Origin: Frankiales bacterium
GTDB taxonomy: Bacteria > Actinomycetota > Actinomycetes > Mycobacteriales > SCTD01
Length of the DNA: 61,118 nt
Assembly: GCA_025465465.1 (NCBI GenBank)
Contig: JAODND010000068.1
Span: 1-61,118 of the forward strand
Direction: 5' to 3'
Shown here: positions 44,482 through 53,525 of the stretch, in pieces
How positions within the stretch are numbered: position 1 is the stretch's first letter
How the letters are laid out: every line of letters begins with the position of its first letter
The notes under the pieces: model-generated
What the model was told of the DNA's origin: nothing
Database searches by the model: none
Seen by the model: only the letters and a program-made list of their open reading frames with translations
Program-made: the position numbers and the translations under genes

Positions 44482-45012
44482 CTACCGGTCGCCGGCGAGG
44501 ACGCTCATGTAGATCTCGTCCACGAACTCGCCGCGCACCCAGGCCGACTCGCGCATCCTGCCGTCCTCGCGGAAGCCGGCCTTCTCGTAGGACCGGATCG
44601 CACCGGCGTTGGTCGCGAGCACCTCGAGCTGCACCCGGTGCAGGCCCCGGTCGACGAAGGCGTAGTGCAGCATCACCAGGCACGCGTCGGTCCCGAGACC
44701 GCGGCCGCGATGCTCCTCCGCGAGCCCGATGCCGAGGTGGGCCCGACGGTTGTGCAGGTCGATCCCCCAGAAGCAGCAGGAGCCGACCACCTCGCCGTCG
44801 ACCTCGATCGCAAACGGGACGAAGGCGTCCGAGCCGCGGTAGGACGACTCCTCCTCGCCGTCGAAGGCCTTGAGCACCTCGTCGAGCGACTTCGGCGCAT
44901 AGGGCGAGTAGCTGATCTCCGGCCAGGTCTCGTAGGACATCTCGATGGCATGGAGCACCTCGATGTCGGCCCGCTCGATGCCGCGCAGCGCGACGAGCTC
45001 ACCGCTGAGCAC
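44482..45012 (-). CDS. GNAT-family N-acetyltransferase
   Basis: A 176-residue acetyltransferase of the RimJ/RimL-like type. The acetyl-CoA segment is HLGIGLAEEHRGRGLGTDACLVMLHYAF and the C-terminal motif LEVLATNAGAIRSYEKAGFREDGRMRE. GTG at 45012 is one base after the phosphatase stop. Substrate unknown; the location in a heme/cytochrome operon does not reveal it. Confidence 0.9.
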   Translation of the reverse strand: MLSGELVALRGIERADIEVLHAIEMSYETWPEISYSPYAPKSLDEVLKAFDGEEESSYRGSDAFVPFAIEVDGEVVGSCCFWGIDLHNRRAHLGIGLAEEHRGRGLGTDACLVMLHYAFVDRGLHRVQLEVLATNAGAIRSYEKAGFREDGRMRESAWVRGEFVDEIYMSVLAGDR

Positions 45013-45013
45013 G

Positions 45014-45643
45014 TCAGGCTCCGACGCCGGGCCGGCGGGAGACCTCGCCGGCCGGCTCGGAGTAGCCGACCTGGAGCAGCCGCTCGCCCTCGTAGACGAG
45101 TGAGGTGAGCGACGCGAGGCCGCACTGGCGGCGGTCCGGGCGGTGCCAGAGCCGCCGGCCTTCGACATAGCGGCGCACCGTCCAGATCGGCAGCTGGTGG
45201 CTGACGCAGACGACCTCGTGACCGAGGTTGCGGTCGCGGACGTCCTCGACGCTGTGCAGCATCCGGCGCGCGACAGCGAGGTAGTGCTCCCCCCAGGACG
45301 GTGCGAAGGGGTTGCGGAGGTACGGCCAGTTGCGCGGGTTCTTCAGCGCACCGTCGCCGACACCGAACGTCATGCCCTCGAAGTGGTTCTCGCTCTCGAT
45401 GAGCCGCTCGTCGGTCGTGATCCCGAGGCCGAACACGTCGGCGATGGGCTCGGCCGTCTGCTGGGCGCGCAGCAGCGGCGAGGCGACCACCTCCGTGACG
45501 TCGCGACCCTCGAGTGCACGTGAGGCGTCGACGGCCATCTGCTTGCCGTCGTCGGACAGGTGGAAGCCGGGCAGCCGGCCATACAGCACACCGTCAGGGT
45601 TGAAGACCTCGCCGTGCCGCAGCAGATGGACAGTGGTCCTCAT
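45014..45643 (-). CDS. Histidine-phosphatase-family protein
   Basis: A 209-residue phosphoglycerate-mutase-like phosphatase. The catalytic LLRHGE is at residues 7-12, [14 protein letters not shown] follows, and [11 protein letters not shown] holds the second His. Start overlaps the hemL stop (ATGA). A histidine phosphatase between hemL and cytochrome genes recurs in actinobacteria, but its substrate is not established. Confidence 0.92.
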   Translation of the reverse strand: MRTTVHLLRHGEVFNPDGVLYGRLPGFHLSDDGKQMAVDASRALEGRDVTEVVASPLLRAQQTAEPIADVFGLGITTDERLIESENHFEGMTFGVGDGALKNPRNWPYLRNPFAPSWGEHYLAVARRMLHSVEDVRDRNLGHEVVCVSHQLPIWTVRRYVEGRRLWHRPDRRQCGLASLTSLVYEGERLLQVGYSEPAGEVSRRPGVGA

Positions 45644-46941
45644 GCCGCAGCCGCCGCGGTTGCCGCCTTCGGCAGGGCAGCCAGCACGCGATCGAGGGCC
45701 CTGTCGTCATGGGCCGCGCTGACGAACCAGGCCTCGTACGCCGACGGCGGCAGGTAGACCCCTTCGGCCAGCATGGCGTGGAAGAACGCCTGGTACGCCG
45801 AGACGTCCTGCTTCGTCGCGGCGGCGTAGTCAGTCACGGCCGTCTCGGTGAAGAAGATGCTGAACAGCGATCCCGCGGTCTGCAGCTGATGGGCGACGCC
45901 CGCCGTCGACAGCGCCTCCGACGCCATCTTGCCGACCGCCTCCGCGGTGCGGTCGAGGTGGGCATAGAGCTCGTCGGTGCAGTGCCGCAACGTGGTGAGC
46001 CCGGCGGCGACGGCCAGCGGGTTTCCGGACAGGGTGCCCGCCTGGTAGACCGGACCGATCGGAGCGAGCTTCGCCATCACGTCGGCCCGGCCACCGAAGG
46101 CCGCGGCCGGCATCCCGCCACCCATCACCTTGCCGAAGGTGAACAGGTCGGGCACGACACCCTCGAGGCCGAACCAGCCGGCCCGCGAGACCCGGAAGCC
46201 GGTCATGACCTCGTCGCTGACCAGCAGCGCGCCGTGCTGCGCGGTGAGGTCGCGCAGTCCCTGGGTGAACCCGGGCGCCGGCGGGACGACGCCCATGTTG
46301 GCCGCGGCGGCTTCCGTGATGACACAAGCGATCTGGTCACCCTGCTCCGCGAACGCCTGCCGGACCGCGGACAGGTCGTTGTAGGGCAGCACGATCGTGT
46401 CGGCGGTCATCGCGCCGGTCACCCCCTGCGTGTCGGGCAGGCCGAAGGTCACGACGCCGGAGCCCGCCGCGGCGAGCAGGGCGTCGACGTGGCCGTGATA
46501 GCAACCGGCGAACTTCACGACCTTGCTGCGGCCGGTGAAGCCGCGGGCCAGGCGCACCGCCGACATGGTGGCTTCGGTGCCGCTGTTGACCAGCCGGACC
46601 TGCTCGACCGGACCCACGCGGCGGCAGATCTCCTCGGCGAGGTCGACCTCGCCGGGGGACGGCGTGCCGTACGACGTGCCCTTCGAGGCCGCCTGCTGCA
46701 GGGCCTCGACCACCGCAGGATGGGCGTGACCGAGCACCATCGGGCCCCAGGAGCAGACCAGGTCGACGTACTCGCGGCCGTCGGCGTCGGTGAGGTAGGC
46801 GCCCTTGCCGCTGACCATGAAGCGCGGGGTGCCCCCGACCGCCCGGAAGGCGCGCACCGGCGAGTTGACCCCACCGGGGACGACCTTCAGGGCCCGGTCG
46901 AACAGCTCCTGGGACGCGGGGGCGTCGTAGGGATAGGACAT
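45640..46941 (-). CDS. hemL: Glutamate-1-semialdehyde 2,1-aminomutase
   Basis: A PLP enzyme of 433 residues producing 5-aminolevulinate in the C5 pathway. The cofactor Lys is K271 in [30 protein letters not shown] and [10 protein letters not shown] are the family marks. First gene of a unit running to ccsB. The start is 21 bp after the end of the secreted-protein gene, so a promoter must lie in that gene or upstream. Confidence 0.97.
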   Translation of the reverse strand: MSYPYDAPASQELFDRALKVVPGGVNSPVRAFRAVGGTPRFMVSGKGAYLTDADGREYVDLVCSWGPMVLGHAHPAVVEALQQAASKGTSYGTPSPGEVDLAEEICRRVGPVEQVRLVNSGTEATMSAVRLARGFTGRSKVVKFAGCYHGHVDALLAAAGSGVVTFGLPDTQGVTGAMTADTIVLPYNDLSAVRQAFAEQGDQIACVITEAAAANMGVVPPAPGFTQGLRDLTAQHGALLVSDEVMTGFRVSRAGWFGLEGVVPDLFTFGKVMGGGMPAAAFGGRADVMAKLAPIGPVYQAGTLSGNPLAVAAGLTTLRHCTDELYAHLDRTAEAVGKMASEALSTAGVAHQLQTAGSLFSIFFTETAVTDYAAATKQDVSAYQAFFHAMLAEGVYLPPSAYEAWFVSAAHDDRALDRVLAALPKAATAAAAA

Positions 46942-46962
46942 GTGCCCTATCCAACCAGGGAC

Positions 46963-47880
46963 CTAGTGGACGCTGGCCTGGACGAGCGCGCTGCGGTTGC
47001 TGTCGTTGTTGGCCGTGGTCTGGGCGACCGCGAAGAACGTCACCCTGCCGGTCCCGCTGAACTGGTGCACGAGCGACCACGCGCCGTTGGACGTGGTGTC
47101 CGCGGTGCCGACCTTGATGTTGCCGGAGTTCGAGCTGCGGTAGACCGTCACGTGCACGCCGGCCGTGCCGGGACCGACGCCACCCTCGAAGCGGTAGGTG
47201 CGGACACCGACGCGGGTCACCTTCATGCCGACCAGGAAGCGGACGTTGACGGTCGTGCTCTTGCTGTTGCTCGCGCCGTCGCTCTTGGCATAGACCCGGG
47301 TGTTGGACGGCGGGTAGAGCGTGAAGGCGAACGTGCCGTTGTCGGCGATCGTGCCGGTGCGGACGACCCTGTAGGTCGTGCTGGGGCGGGTGTAGGCGAG
47401 CACCTGCACGGAGCAGCCCGGGCCGCCGGTGCCGGTCACGCGCACGGGGTCGCCCTTGGCGACGCGGCGCGGCGAAAGCGCGACCGACGTGGTGGCCGAC
47501 GGCGAGGCAGAGGGGCTCGCGGTGTCCGTGGCGCTGGCCGACGGATCGGGGGTCCCGGTGGTGGTGCCCTGGCCGTTGCCGAGGGGCAGCTTGTCCGTGA
47601 TGCCGCCGACGAGGGTGCCGTTGCCGCTGGCGGTCGGGGACGCGCTCGGCATGCTGGTGTCCGTGGCCGTGGCGGTGGCCGTGGCTGTGGCCGTGTCTGT
47701 GGCCGTCGCGGTGGCGCTGGGTGCGGTCGTCGCCGTCTCGGAGGGGTTGCTCGCGGCGCAGGTCGCGGCGGCGGAGGCTGTCCCACCCGAGGCGATCACC
47801 GCCCCGGCGAGCACCGCGGACAGGCCGAGGCCCGCCACTCCGACGACGGTCACCGAGCGCTTCGACACGGACTCGGGCAT
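46963..47880 (-). CDS. Secreted Thr/Ala-repeat protein with Ig-like C-terminal domains
   Basis: A 305-residue protein: signal peptide about 1-38 (SVTVVGVAGLGLSAVLAGAVIASGG, cleavage near ASAAAT), a Thr/Ala/Ser/Pro linker (about 48-135) with an ATATDTATATATAT repeat, then two beta-rich segments (ALSPRRVAKGDPVRVTGTGG and RFLVGMKVTRVGVRTYRF) that look like Ig-like surface modules. ATG at 47880 with GAGGGAG 5 nt upstream. No enzyme signature and no sortase motif. It interrupts an otherwise heme-related stretch between hemB and hemL. Confidence 0.8.
   Translation of the reverse strand: MPESVSKRSVTVVGVAGLGLSAVLAGAVIASGGTASAAATCAASNPSETATTAPSATATATDTATATATATATDTSMPSASPTASGNGTLVGGITDKLPLGNGQGTTTGTPDPSASATDTASPSASPSATTSVALSPRRVAKGDPVRVTGTGGPGCSVQVLAYTRPSTTYRVVRTGTIADNGTFAFTLYPPSNTRVYAKSDGASNSKSTTVNVRFLVGMKVTRVGVRTYRFEGGVGPGTAGVHVTVYRSSNSGNIKVGTADTTSNGAWSLVHQFSGTGRVTFFAVAQTTANNDSNRSALVQASVH
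47655..47722 (-). repeat. GTGGCN-type low-complexity DNA repeat
   Basis: Imperfect tandem GTGGCC/GTGGCG/GTGGCT hexamers on the plus strand encode the ATATAT/TDTAT linker of the secreted protein. Such hexamer arrays are prone to length change without frameshift. Confidence 0.7.
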
Positions 47881-47955
47881 GCGTGCTCCCTCAAGGGCTG
47901 GTGCTGGGGACGTCCAGCACAAGGGGAGCATTCGCCGTGTTTTGGACAAGTCCTG

Positions 47956-48933
47956 CTAAAGCCAACCGGCCGCTTCGGTCGCCCAGTAGGTGAGCACCAT
48001 CGAGGCCCCGGCCCGACGGATGCCGACGAGCTGCTCGGTGATGATCCGGCGGCGGTCGATCCAGCCGTGCGCAGCGGCCGCCTCGACCATCGCGTACTCC
48101 CCCGACACCTGGTAGGCGGCGACAGGGACGGGCACGGCGTCGGCGACAGCGCGCACCACGTCGAGGTAGGCCAGCGCCGGCTTGACCATGACGGCATCGG
48201 CGCCCTCGGCGACGTCGAGCAGCGCCTCGCGGACGCCCTCCGCCGCGGCGCGGGCGGGGTCTTCCTGGTAGGCCGAGCGGTCGCCGAACTGGGGCGCGCA
48301 CTCGGCCGCCTCGCGGAACGGGCCGTAGAAGGCGGAGGCGTACTTGGTGGAGTAGCTGAGGATCGGCAGGTCGGTGAACCCGGCGCCGTCGAGGGCGGCG
48401 CGGATGGCGGCGACCTGGCCGTCCATCATCCCGCTGGGCGCCACCACCTGGGTGCCCGCGCGGGCCTGGGCGACCGCGATGTCGCCGTACCGCTCCAGCG
48501 TCGAGTCGTTGTCGATGGAGCCGTCCGCCGTGAGGAGTCCGCAGTGCCCATGGTCGGTGTACTCGTCGAGGCACAGGTCGCTCATCACGACCAAGGCGTC
48601 ACCGACCTCAGCCACGACGTCGGCGAGGGCGAGCTGCACGATGCCCGACGGGTCATCAGCGCCGGAGCCGCGAGCGTCCTTGACCGCCGGGATGCCGAAC
48701 AGGATCACGCCACCCACGCCGGCCGCGGCTGCCTCGTGCGCGGCCTTCTTCAGCGACTCACGGGTGTGCTGGACGACACCGGGCATCGAGGTGATCGGCG
48801 CCGGCTCGGAGAGGGCCTCCTTGACGAAGACCGGCAGCACCAGGTCGGCCGGTGCGACGCGCACGTCGGCGACCAGCCGCCGCAGCGCCTCGGAGCGCCG
48901 CAGCCGCCGGGGCCGGGTGACCGGGAAGCTCAC
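47956..48933 (-). CDS. hemB: Porphobilinogen synthase
   Basis: Condenses two 5-aminolevulinates to porphobilinogen; 325 residues. The Schiff-base lysines are K197 (STKYASAFYGPF) and K251 (VMVKPALAYLD). Metal-site segment CLDEYTDHGHCG has Cys at 121 and 131, fitting a zinc-using form. GTG at 48933 overlaps the hemD stop (GTGA). Last gene of the rex-hemACDB unit. Confidence 0.97.
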   Translation of the reverse strand: MSFPVTRPRRLRRSEALRRLVADVRVAPADLVLPVFVKEALSEPAPITSMPGVVQHTRESLKKAAHEAAAAGVGGVILFGIPAVKDARGSGADDPSGIVQLALADVVAEVGDALVVMSDLCLDEYTDHGHCGLLTADGSIDNDSTLERYGDIAVAQARAGTQVVAPSGMMDGQVAAIRAALDGAGFTDLPILSYSTKYASAFYGPFREAAECAPQFGDRSAYQEDPARAAAEGVREALLDVAEGADAVMVKPALAYLDVVRAVADAVPVPVAAYQVSGEYAMVEAAAAHGWIDRRRIITEQLVGIRRAGASMVLTYWATEAAGWL

Positions 48934-50480
48934 CGCTTCGTGGCCTTCTTGGCGGGCCTCTTGCGCCGGCGCGCCGACGGCGCGAGCTCGCCGTTGGCCC
49001 GCATCTGCAGGGCGTGCGCGGCCAGGCTCTCCACCAGGCTGAGCACGTCGGGCCTGCTCGCCACGACGTCGACGCGCAGGCCGAGCTCCTCGGCGGTCTT
49101 CAGGGTCTGCGGGCCGATGGCGGCGAGGATCGTCGTGTCGTGCGGCTTGCCGGCGATGCCGACCAGGTTGCGCACGGTGCTGGAGCTCGTGAACAGCACG
49201 GCGTCGAAGCCGCCGCCCTTGAGCGCCTCGCGGGTCTCGGCCGGCGGCGGCGCGGCGCGCACCGTGCGGTAGGCCGTCACGTCGTCGACCTGCCAGCCGA
49301 GCTCCCGCAGCCCGGCGAGCAGGGTGTCCGTCGCGATGTCGGCGCGAGGCAGGAAGACCCGGTCGATCGGGTCGAACACCTCGTCGTAGGGGGCCCACTC
49401 CTGGAGCAGCCCCTCCGAGCTCTGTTCGCCCACCGGCACCAGCTCGGGCTTGATGCCGTAGTCGAGCAGTGCCTGGGCGGTCGCGTCGCCGACAGCGGCG
49501 ACCTTGACGCCGGCGAAGGCCCGGGCGTCGAGGCCGAACTCCTCGAGCTTCTCGCGGACCGCCTTGACGGCGTTGGTGCTCGTGAACGCGACCCACAGGT
49601 AGCGGCCCGTGACGAGGCCCTTGATCGCGCGCTCCATGGGAGCGGGGGTCCGCGGCGGCTCGACGGCGATGGTCGGCACCTCGACCGGGATGGCACCGTG
49701 GCCGCGCAGGGCCGCCGACAGCGTGCCGGCCTGGTCTCGGGTGCGCGGGACGAGCACCTTCCAGCCATACAGGGCGCGCTGCTCGAACCACCCGAGCTTG
49801 TCGGCCTTCTTCACGACGTCGCCGACCACGACGAGCGCCTCGCCCGCGAGCTCGGTGATGTCGTGCTCCACGTCGATGAGGGTGCTGATGACGGTGCGCT
49901 GGTCGGCGGTCGTGCCGCCGACGGTGACGGACACCGGGGTCTCGGCCTTGCGGCCGTGCTCGATGAGGGCCGAGGCTGCCTTGGCGACCTCGCCGATCTG
50001 TGCCATCAGCACCAGAGTGCCTGGGGCAGAAGCGATCCCGGCCCAGTCGAGGCCATCCTCGACCCTCGCGATCGTGCGTGGCATCCCGACCGGCACACCG
50101 GCGAAGCCGGGCACGGCGACGGGCGCGGGCAGACCCGGCACGATCTCGAGCCGCTGCTTGCCCTTGACGACCGCCTCGGCGTCCTTGACCCCGTCGGCGA
50201 CGACGAAGGGGTCCCCGGGGTAGAGGCGTACGACGATCTGGCCGGTCTTCGCGGCGGCCACCAGGGCAGCGCCTTGCGGCTCCGAGGAGTCGACGACCTG
50301 CACTTCGGTGCGCTCGCCGGCGAGCAGCAGGATCTCGGCAGCGATGCGTTCGTCGGCGACGACGAGATCGGCGGTCGCGAGCAGCTCGGCGGCGCGCAGG
50401 GCGAGCAGCCCGGGGTCACCTGTCCCGGCGCCCACCAGGGCCACCTGACCGACCGGCTTGCGGGTGCGTGCGGGGCTCAT
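48930..50480 (-). CDS. hemD: Fused uroporphyrinogen-III methyltransferase-like/synthase
   Basis: A 516-residue two-domain protein. Residues about 10-235 resemble SUMT/CobA (VALVGAGTGDPGLLALRAAELL start, YPGDPF, VPGLPAPVAVPGFAGVPV), but the expected GDPFxFGRGGEE is replaced by GDPFVVADGVKDAEAV, so methylation may be weak or absent. Residues about 240-495 are uroporphyrinogen-III synthase (HemD: FTSTNAVKAVREKLEEFG, VAAVGDATAQAL, FTSSSTVRNLVG). A Lys/Arg-rich tail ends it. The fusion is common in actinobacteria. Overlaps hemC by ATGA. Confidence 0.93.
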   Translation of the reverse strand: MSPARTRKPVGQVALVGAGTGDPGLLALRAAELLATADLVVADERIAAEILLLAGERTEVQVVDSSEPQGAALVAAAKTGQIVVRLYPGDPFVVADGVKDAEAVVKGKQRLEIVPGLPAPVAVPGFAGVPVGMPRTIARVEDGLDWAGIASAPGTLVLMAQIGEVAKAASALIEHGRKAETPVSVTVGGTTADQRTVISTLIDVEHDITELAGEALVVVGDVVKKADKLGWFEQRALYGWKVLVPRTRDQAGTLSAALRGHGAIPVEVPTIAVEPPRTPAPMERAIKGLVTGRYLWVAFTSTNAVKAVREKLEEFGLDARAFAGVKVAAVGDATAQALLDYGIKPELVPVGEQSSEGLLQEWAPYDEVFDPIDRVFLPRADIATDTLLAGLRELGWQVDDVTAYRTVRAAPPPAETREALKGGGFDAVLFTSSSTVRNLVGIAGKPHDTTILAAIGPQTLKTAEELGLRVDVVASRPDVLSLVESLAAHALQMRANGELAPSARRRKRPAKKATKR

Positions 50481-51397
50481 GCGTTCTCTCCATCAGTCGT
50501 GCTCATGAGTTGTGCGGCGCCGAGGTCGAGGAGCTCGGCAGCGAGCCGCTCCCCCACCCCCGCCGCGTCGTGCGTTGGTCCGGTCGCGGACAGCCGGACG
50601 GTGTCGCTGCCGTCGAGCGCGGCGACGAGACCGCGCAGGAAGACCTCGGGACCGTCGTCGCCTTCGGCCACCTCGGCCATTGCGGCGACGGGGGCGGAGC
50701 AGCCGGCTTCGAGCGCACGCAGCAGCGCGCGCTCCGCGTCGACGGTGACGCGGCTGTCGGGGTCGTCGAGGGCCTTGAGGGCGGTGACGAGGTCGCTGTC
50801 CTGCCGGCACTCGACGGCAAGGGCTCCCTGTGCCGGCGCCGGGAGCACCTGCAGGGGGTCGAGGGTCTCGGTCACGTCGCCGAGGCGGCCGAGGCGCGCG
50901 AGGCCGGCCCGGGCGAGGACGACCGCGTCCAGGCCGTTGCCGACCTTGCCCAGGCGGGTGTCGACGTTGCCGCGCACCGGCACCACGTCGAGGTCCAGGC
51001 CGAGTGCCCGCAGCTGCGCCATGCGGCGCGGTGCGCCGGTGCCGACCGTCGATCCGCCCGGCAGCTCGCCGAGGGTCAGGCCGTCGCGGGCACATAGGAC
51101 ATCGCGCGCGTCGAGGCGGGTCGGGACGGCGGCGACGGTCAGCCCTTCGGCCGGCGCCGTCGGGAGGTCCTTGTAGGAGTGGACGGCGATGTCGATCTCG
51201 CCCGCCAGCAGCGCGTCGCGCAGCGCGTTGACGAACACGCCCGTGCCGCCGAGCTGCTGGATGGCCGCGGCGGAGGTGTCGCCCTGTGTCGTGATGTGCA
51301 CGAGCTCCACCTCGAGCCCCTGGCCGCGCAGCGCCTCGGCGACGTGGCCGGACTGCGCGAGGGCGAGGGCGGACGCCCGGGTGCCGAGCCGGATCAT
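50477..51397 (-). CDS. hemC: Hydroxymethylbilane synthase
   Basis: Polymerises four porphobilinogens; 306 residues. The dipyrromethane cofactor is attached to C233 in LEAGCSAPVAAM; AVHSYKDLPT and GTGAPRRMAQLRA line the active site. ATG at 51397 overlaps the hemA stop by 4 bp. Confidence 0.97.
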   Translation of the reverse strand: MIRLGTRASALALAQSGHVAEALRGQGLEVELVHITTQGDTSAAAIQQLGGTGVFVNALRDALLAGEIDIAVHSYKDLPTAPAEGLTVAAVPTRLDARDVLCARDGLTLGELPGGSTVGTGAPRRMAQLRALGLDLDVVPVRGNVDTRLGKVGNGLDAVVLARAGLARLGRLGDVTETLDPLQVLPAPAQGALAVECRQDSDLVTALKALDDPDSRVTVDAERALLRALEAGCSAPVAAMAEVAEGDDGPEVFLRGLVAALDGSDTVRLSATGPTHDAAGVGERLAAELLDLGAAQLMSTTDGENA

Positions 51398-52686
51398 GAC
51401 TCGTCCACCGTGACGGAGGTGACGGCCTCCACCGCGGCCGGGTCGAGGCCGAACAGCTCGCGCAGCGCGTCGGCATAGGACAACCCGACCGGCGACTCGG
51501 TCAGCTCCTTCACCCGGACCGTAGGGGTGTGCAGCAGCGTCTGGACGACCCGACGGATGGACTGCTCGACCTCGACGCGCTCGCGATCGCCCAGCTCGGG
51601 CAGGCGGCTGGCAAGCCGAGTGAGCTCGGCGTCGACGACCTCGTCGGCGCGGCTGCGCAGCGCCACCACGGTGGGGGCGACCCGGCTGGCCTTCTGCCAG
51701 GACAGGAAGGCGCCGACTTCGTCGGTGACCACGGCGCGGGCGGCCTCGACACCGGCGCCGGCCTCGGTGTCGGCGAGCGCCGCCTGCAACCTCTCGAGGT
51801 CGACGAGGGTGACTCCGGGCAGGGTGCGCACCGACGGTTCGACGTCGCGCGGCAGCGCCAGGTCGAGCACCACCAGCGGCCGACCCTCGCGACGCTCGAC
51901 AGCAGCCGCCACGACGTCCCTGTGCACGACCAGTCCCGTGGCCCCGGTGGATGTCACGACGACATCGGCGGCGACGAGCTCGTCCACGAGTGCGTCGAGA
52001 CCGACACCGCGGCCCTCGAGGGTGGCGGCCAGCCGTTCGGCGTTGGCGGCGGTCCGGTTGGCGACGACCACCGCGCCGACACCGGCCCGGCGCAGCGTCG
52101 TACCCGCCAGTGCGCCCATCGATCCCGCACCGACCACCAGGACGGAGCGGCCCGTGAGGTCACCGATCGCGCCGATCGCGTGTCCGAGGCCGACCGTCAC
52201 CAGCGACTGGCCGGCCTCGTCGATGCCGGTCTCGGAGTGGACCCGCTTGCCGACGCGCAGCGCCGTCTGGAAGAGCTCGTGCAGGGTGCGGCCGACGGAC
52301 TCCCCGCTGGCGGCGTAGGCGCGGCGCAGCTGACCCAGGATCTGCGATTCCCCCACGACCATCGAGTCGAGTCCGCTCGCGACCTGGAACACGTGCCGGA
52401 CGGCCTGCGCCTCCCAGTGCACGTAGAGGTGCTTGGAGAGCTCCTCGAGGGGGACGCCGGACCGGCGACTGAGCAGGTCGGTGATCGCCTCGACGCCCGC
52501 GTGGAAGCCGTCGGTGTCGGCATAGACCTCGACCCGGTTGCAGGTGCTGAGGACGACGGCCTCGGAGACCGTCCCCGCCTTGATCTCGTCGAGCACCCCA
52601 CTGGTGTCACCGAGTCCGCGGGTGACCTCCTCCAGCAGCGACACAGGTGCGCTGCGGTGGCTGATGCCGACGGCGAGCACGCTCAT
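51394..52686 (-). CDS. hemA: Glutamyl-tRNA reductase
   Basis: First committed enzyme of C5 heme synthesis; 430 residues, NADPH-dependent. Catalytic C49 in LSTCNRVEVY, GESQILGQLRRAY in the substrate domain, NADPH fold LVVGAGSMGALAG, and a C-terminal dimerisation helix. ATG at 52686 overlaps the rex stop (ATGA), so rex and hemA are coupled. Confidence 0.97.
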   Translation of the reverse strand: MSVLAVGISHRSAPVSLLEEVTRGLGDTSGVLDEIKAGTVSEAVVLSTCNRVEVYADTDGFHAGVEAITDLLSRRSGVPLEELSKHLYVHWEAQAVRHVFQVASGLDSMVVGESQILGQLRRAYAASGESVGRTLHELFQTALRVGKRVHSETGIDEAGQSLVTVGLGHAIGAIGDLTGRSVLVVGAGSMGALAGTTLRRAGVGAVVVANRTAANAERLAATLEGRGVGLDALVDELVAADVVVTSTGATGLVVHRDVVAAAVERREGRPLVVLDLALPRDVEPSVRTLPGVTLVDLERLQAALADTEAGAGVEAARAVVTDEVGAFLSWQKASRVAPTVVALRSRADEVVDAELTRLASRLPELGDRERVEVEQSIRRVVQTLLHTPTVRVKELTESPVGLSYADALRELFGLDPAAVEAVTSVTVDES

Positions 52687-53348
52687 GCGAGCGACTTCCG
52701 GTGCTCGTGGAACGACAGGATCTGCAGCTCGATGGAGAGGTCGACCTTGCGCAGGTCGACGTCCGCGGGGACGTTGAGGACGGTCGGGGCGAAGTTGAGG
52801 ATGCTCGTGACCCCGGCGCCGACCAGCAGGTCGCACACCTCCTGGGCGGCCGAAGCGGGCGTCGCGATGACCCCGATGCTGCCGGGGACGACGACCTGCG
52901 CGAGGTCGTCGATGTGCCGCACCGTCATCCCGGCGATCTGCTCGCCCGTCATGGCCCGGTCGGCGTCGAGCAACGCGTCGATCGCCAGCCCCCTGCTCGC
53001 AAACCCGCCGTAGCCGGCGAGCGCGCGCCCCAGGTTGCCGACGCCGACGAGGACGACGGAGCACCGCCTCGACAGTCCGAGCTCCCGGGAGATCTGGCTG
53101 ATCAGGTGCGTGACGTCGTAGCCCACGCCACGGGTGCCATAGGAGCCGAGCTGGCTGAGGTCCTTGCGCAGCTTGGCCGAGTTGACGCCCGAGGCCTCGG
53201 CGAGCGCCTCGGAGCTGACGGTCTGGGTGCCCTCGTCGGCGAGGGTGTGCAGCGCCCGCAGGTAGAGCGGGAGCCGGGCCACCGTCGCCTCGGGAATGAC
53301 CTCACGACGGCGCGGTGTGCGCGGCTCGGCGAGCTCACTGGTGGTCAA
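52683..53348 (-). CDS. rex: Redox-sensing transcriptional repressor Rex
   Basis: A repressor that releases DNA when NADH/NAD+ rises; about 221 residues. Winged helix at about 20-80 (LPLYLRALHTLADEGTQTVSSEALAEASGVNSAKLRKDLSQLGSYGTRG) and a Rossmann NADH domain with LVGVGNLGRALAGY. TTG at 53348 is preferred because AGGAG sits 5 nt upstream; a GTG at 53372 would add eight residues. First gene of rex-hemACDB, known in Streptomyces to be autoregulated. Its predicted sites here are in its own promoter and before the nuo operon. Confidence 0.96.
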   Translation of the reverse strand: MTTSELAEPRTPRRREVIPEATVARLPLYLRALHTLADEGTQTVSSEALAEASGVNSAKLRKDLSQLGSYGTRGVGYDVTHLISQISRELGLSRRCSVVLVGVGNLGRALAGYGGFASRGLAIDALLDADRAMTGEQIAGMTVRHIDDLAQVVVPGSIGVIATPASAAQEVCDLLVGAGVTSILNFAPTVLNVPADVDLRKVDLSIELQILSFHEHRKSLA

Positions 53349-53391
53349 CGGTGCTCCTGCTGGGGCCGTCACGGGACCCCACTGCAACACG

Positions 53392-53397
53392 ACGTTA
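53392..53397 (-). promoter_or_regulatory. Candidate -10 of the rex-hem operon
   Basis: Minus-strand TAACGT with TTGTGC 17 bp upstream as -35. The Rex operator fills the spacer, which would block RNA polymerase directly. Confidence 0.45.
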
Positions 53398-53402
53398 CGC
53401 GC

Positions 53403-53420
53403 TTGTGAACGCGCGCACAA
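53403..53420 (-). promoter_or_regulatory. Rex operator at the rex promoter
   Basis: Plus-strand TTGTGAACGCGCGCACAA matches TTGTGAA-N4-TTCACAA with one perfect half and 5/7 in the other. It lies 55 bp upstream of the proposed rex TTG. Autoregulation is known for Streptomyces rex. Confidence 0.85.
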
Positions 53421-53423
53421 AGT

Positions 53424-53441
53424 CAGTGAACCCGGTCACAC
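53424..53441 (-). promoter_or_regulatory. Possible second, weaker Rex site
   Basis: CAGTGAACCCGGTCACAC keeps GTGAA and TCACA of the Rex palindrome (10 of 14 positions). Its start is 21 bp from that of the first site, two helical turns, so both would lie on the same DNA face. Confidence 0.4.
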
Positions 53442-53525
53442 TCCCCGCCGACACCCCCATGATCACCAGGCGATCAGCCGCCCGACCCGCCGCCCAGTCG
53501 GCCGCGCTCGTCCCTGTCGATCACG

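Noticed and set aside
47655..47722. Short tandem units considered as a CRISPR-like array
   Set aside because: Units are 6 bp, imperfect, in frame within a coding sequence, and have no spacers.
47901..47920. GTGCTGG/CCAGCAC stem between hemB and the secreted protein, considered as a terminator
   Set aside because: Only 7 bp, no U-tract, and it lies close to the start of the secreted-protein gene; not strong enough to list.
45709..49272. A very long open frame (1187 codons) on the plus strand
   Set aside because: It lies antisense to hemL, the secreted protein, hemB and hemD, all with strong family evidence. Its Arg/Gly/His/Val-rich translation is the usual mirror of high-GC codon use.
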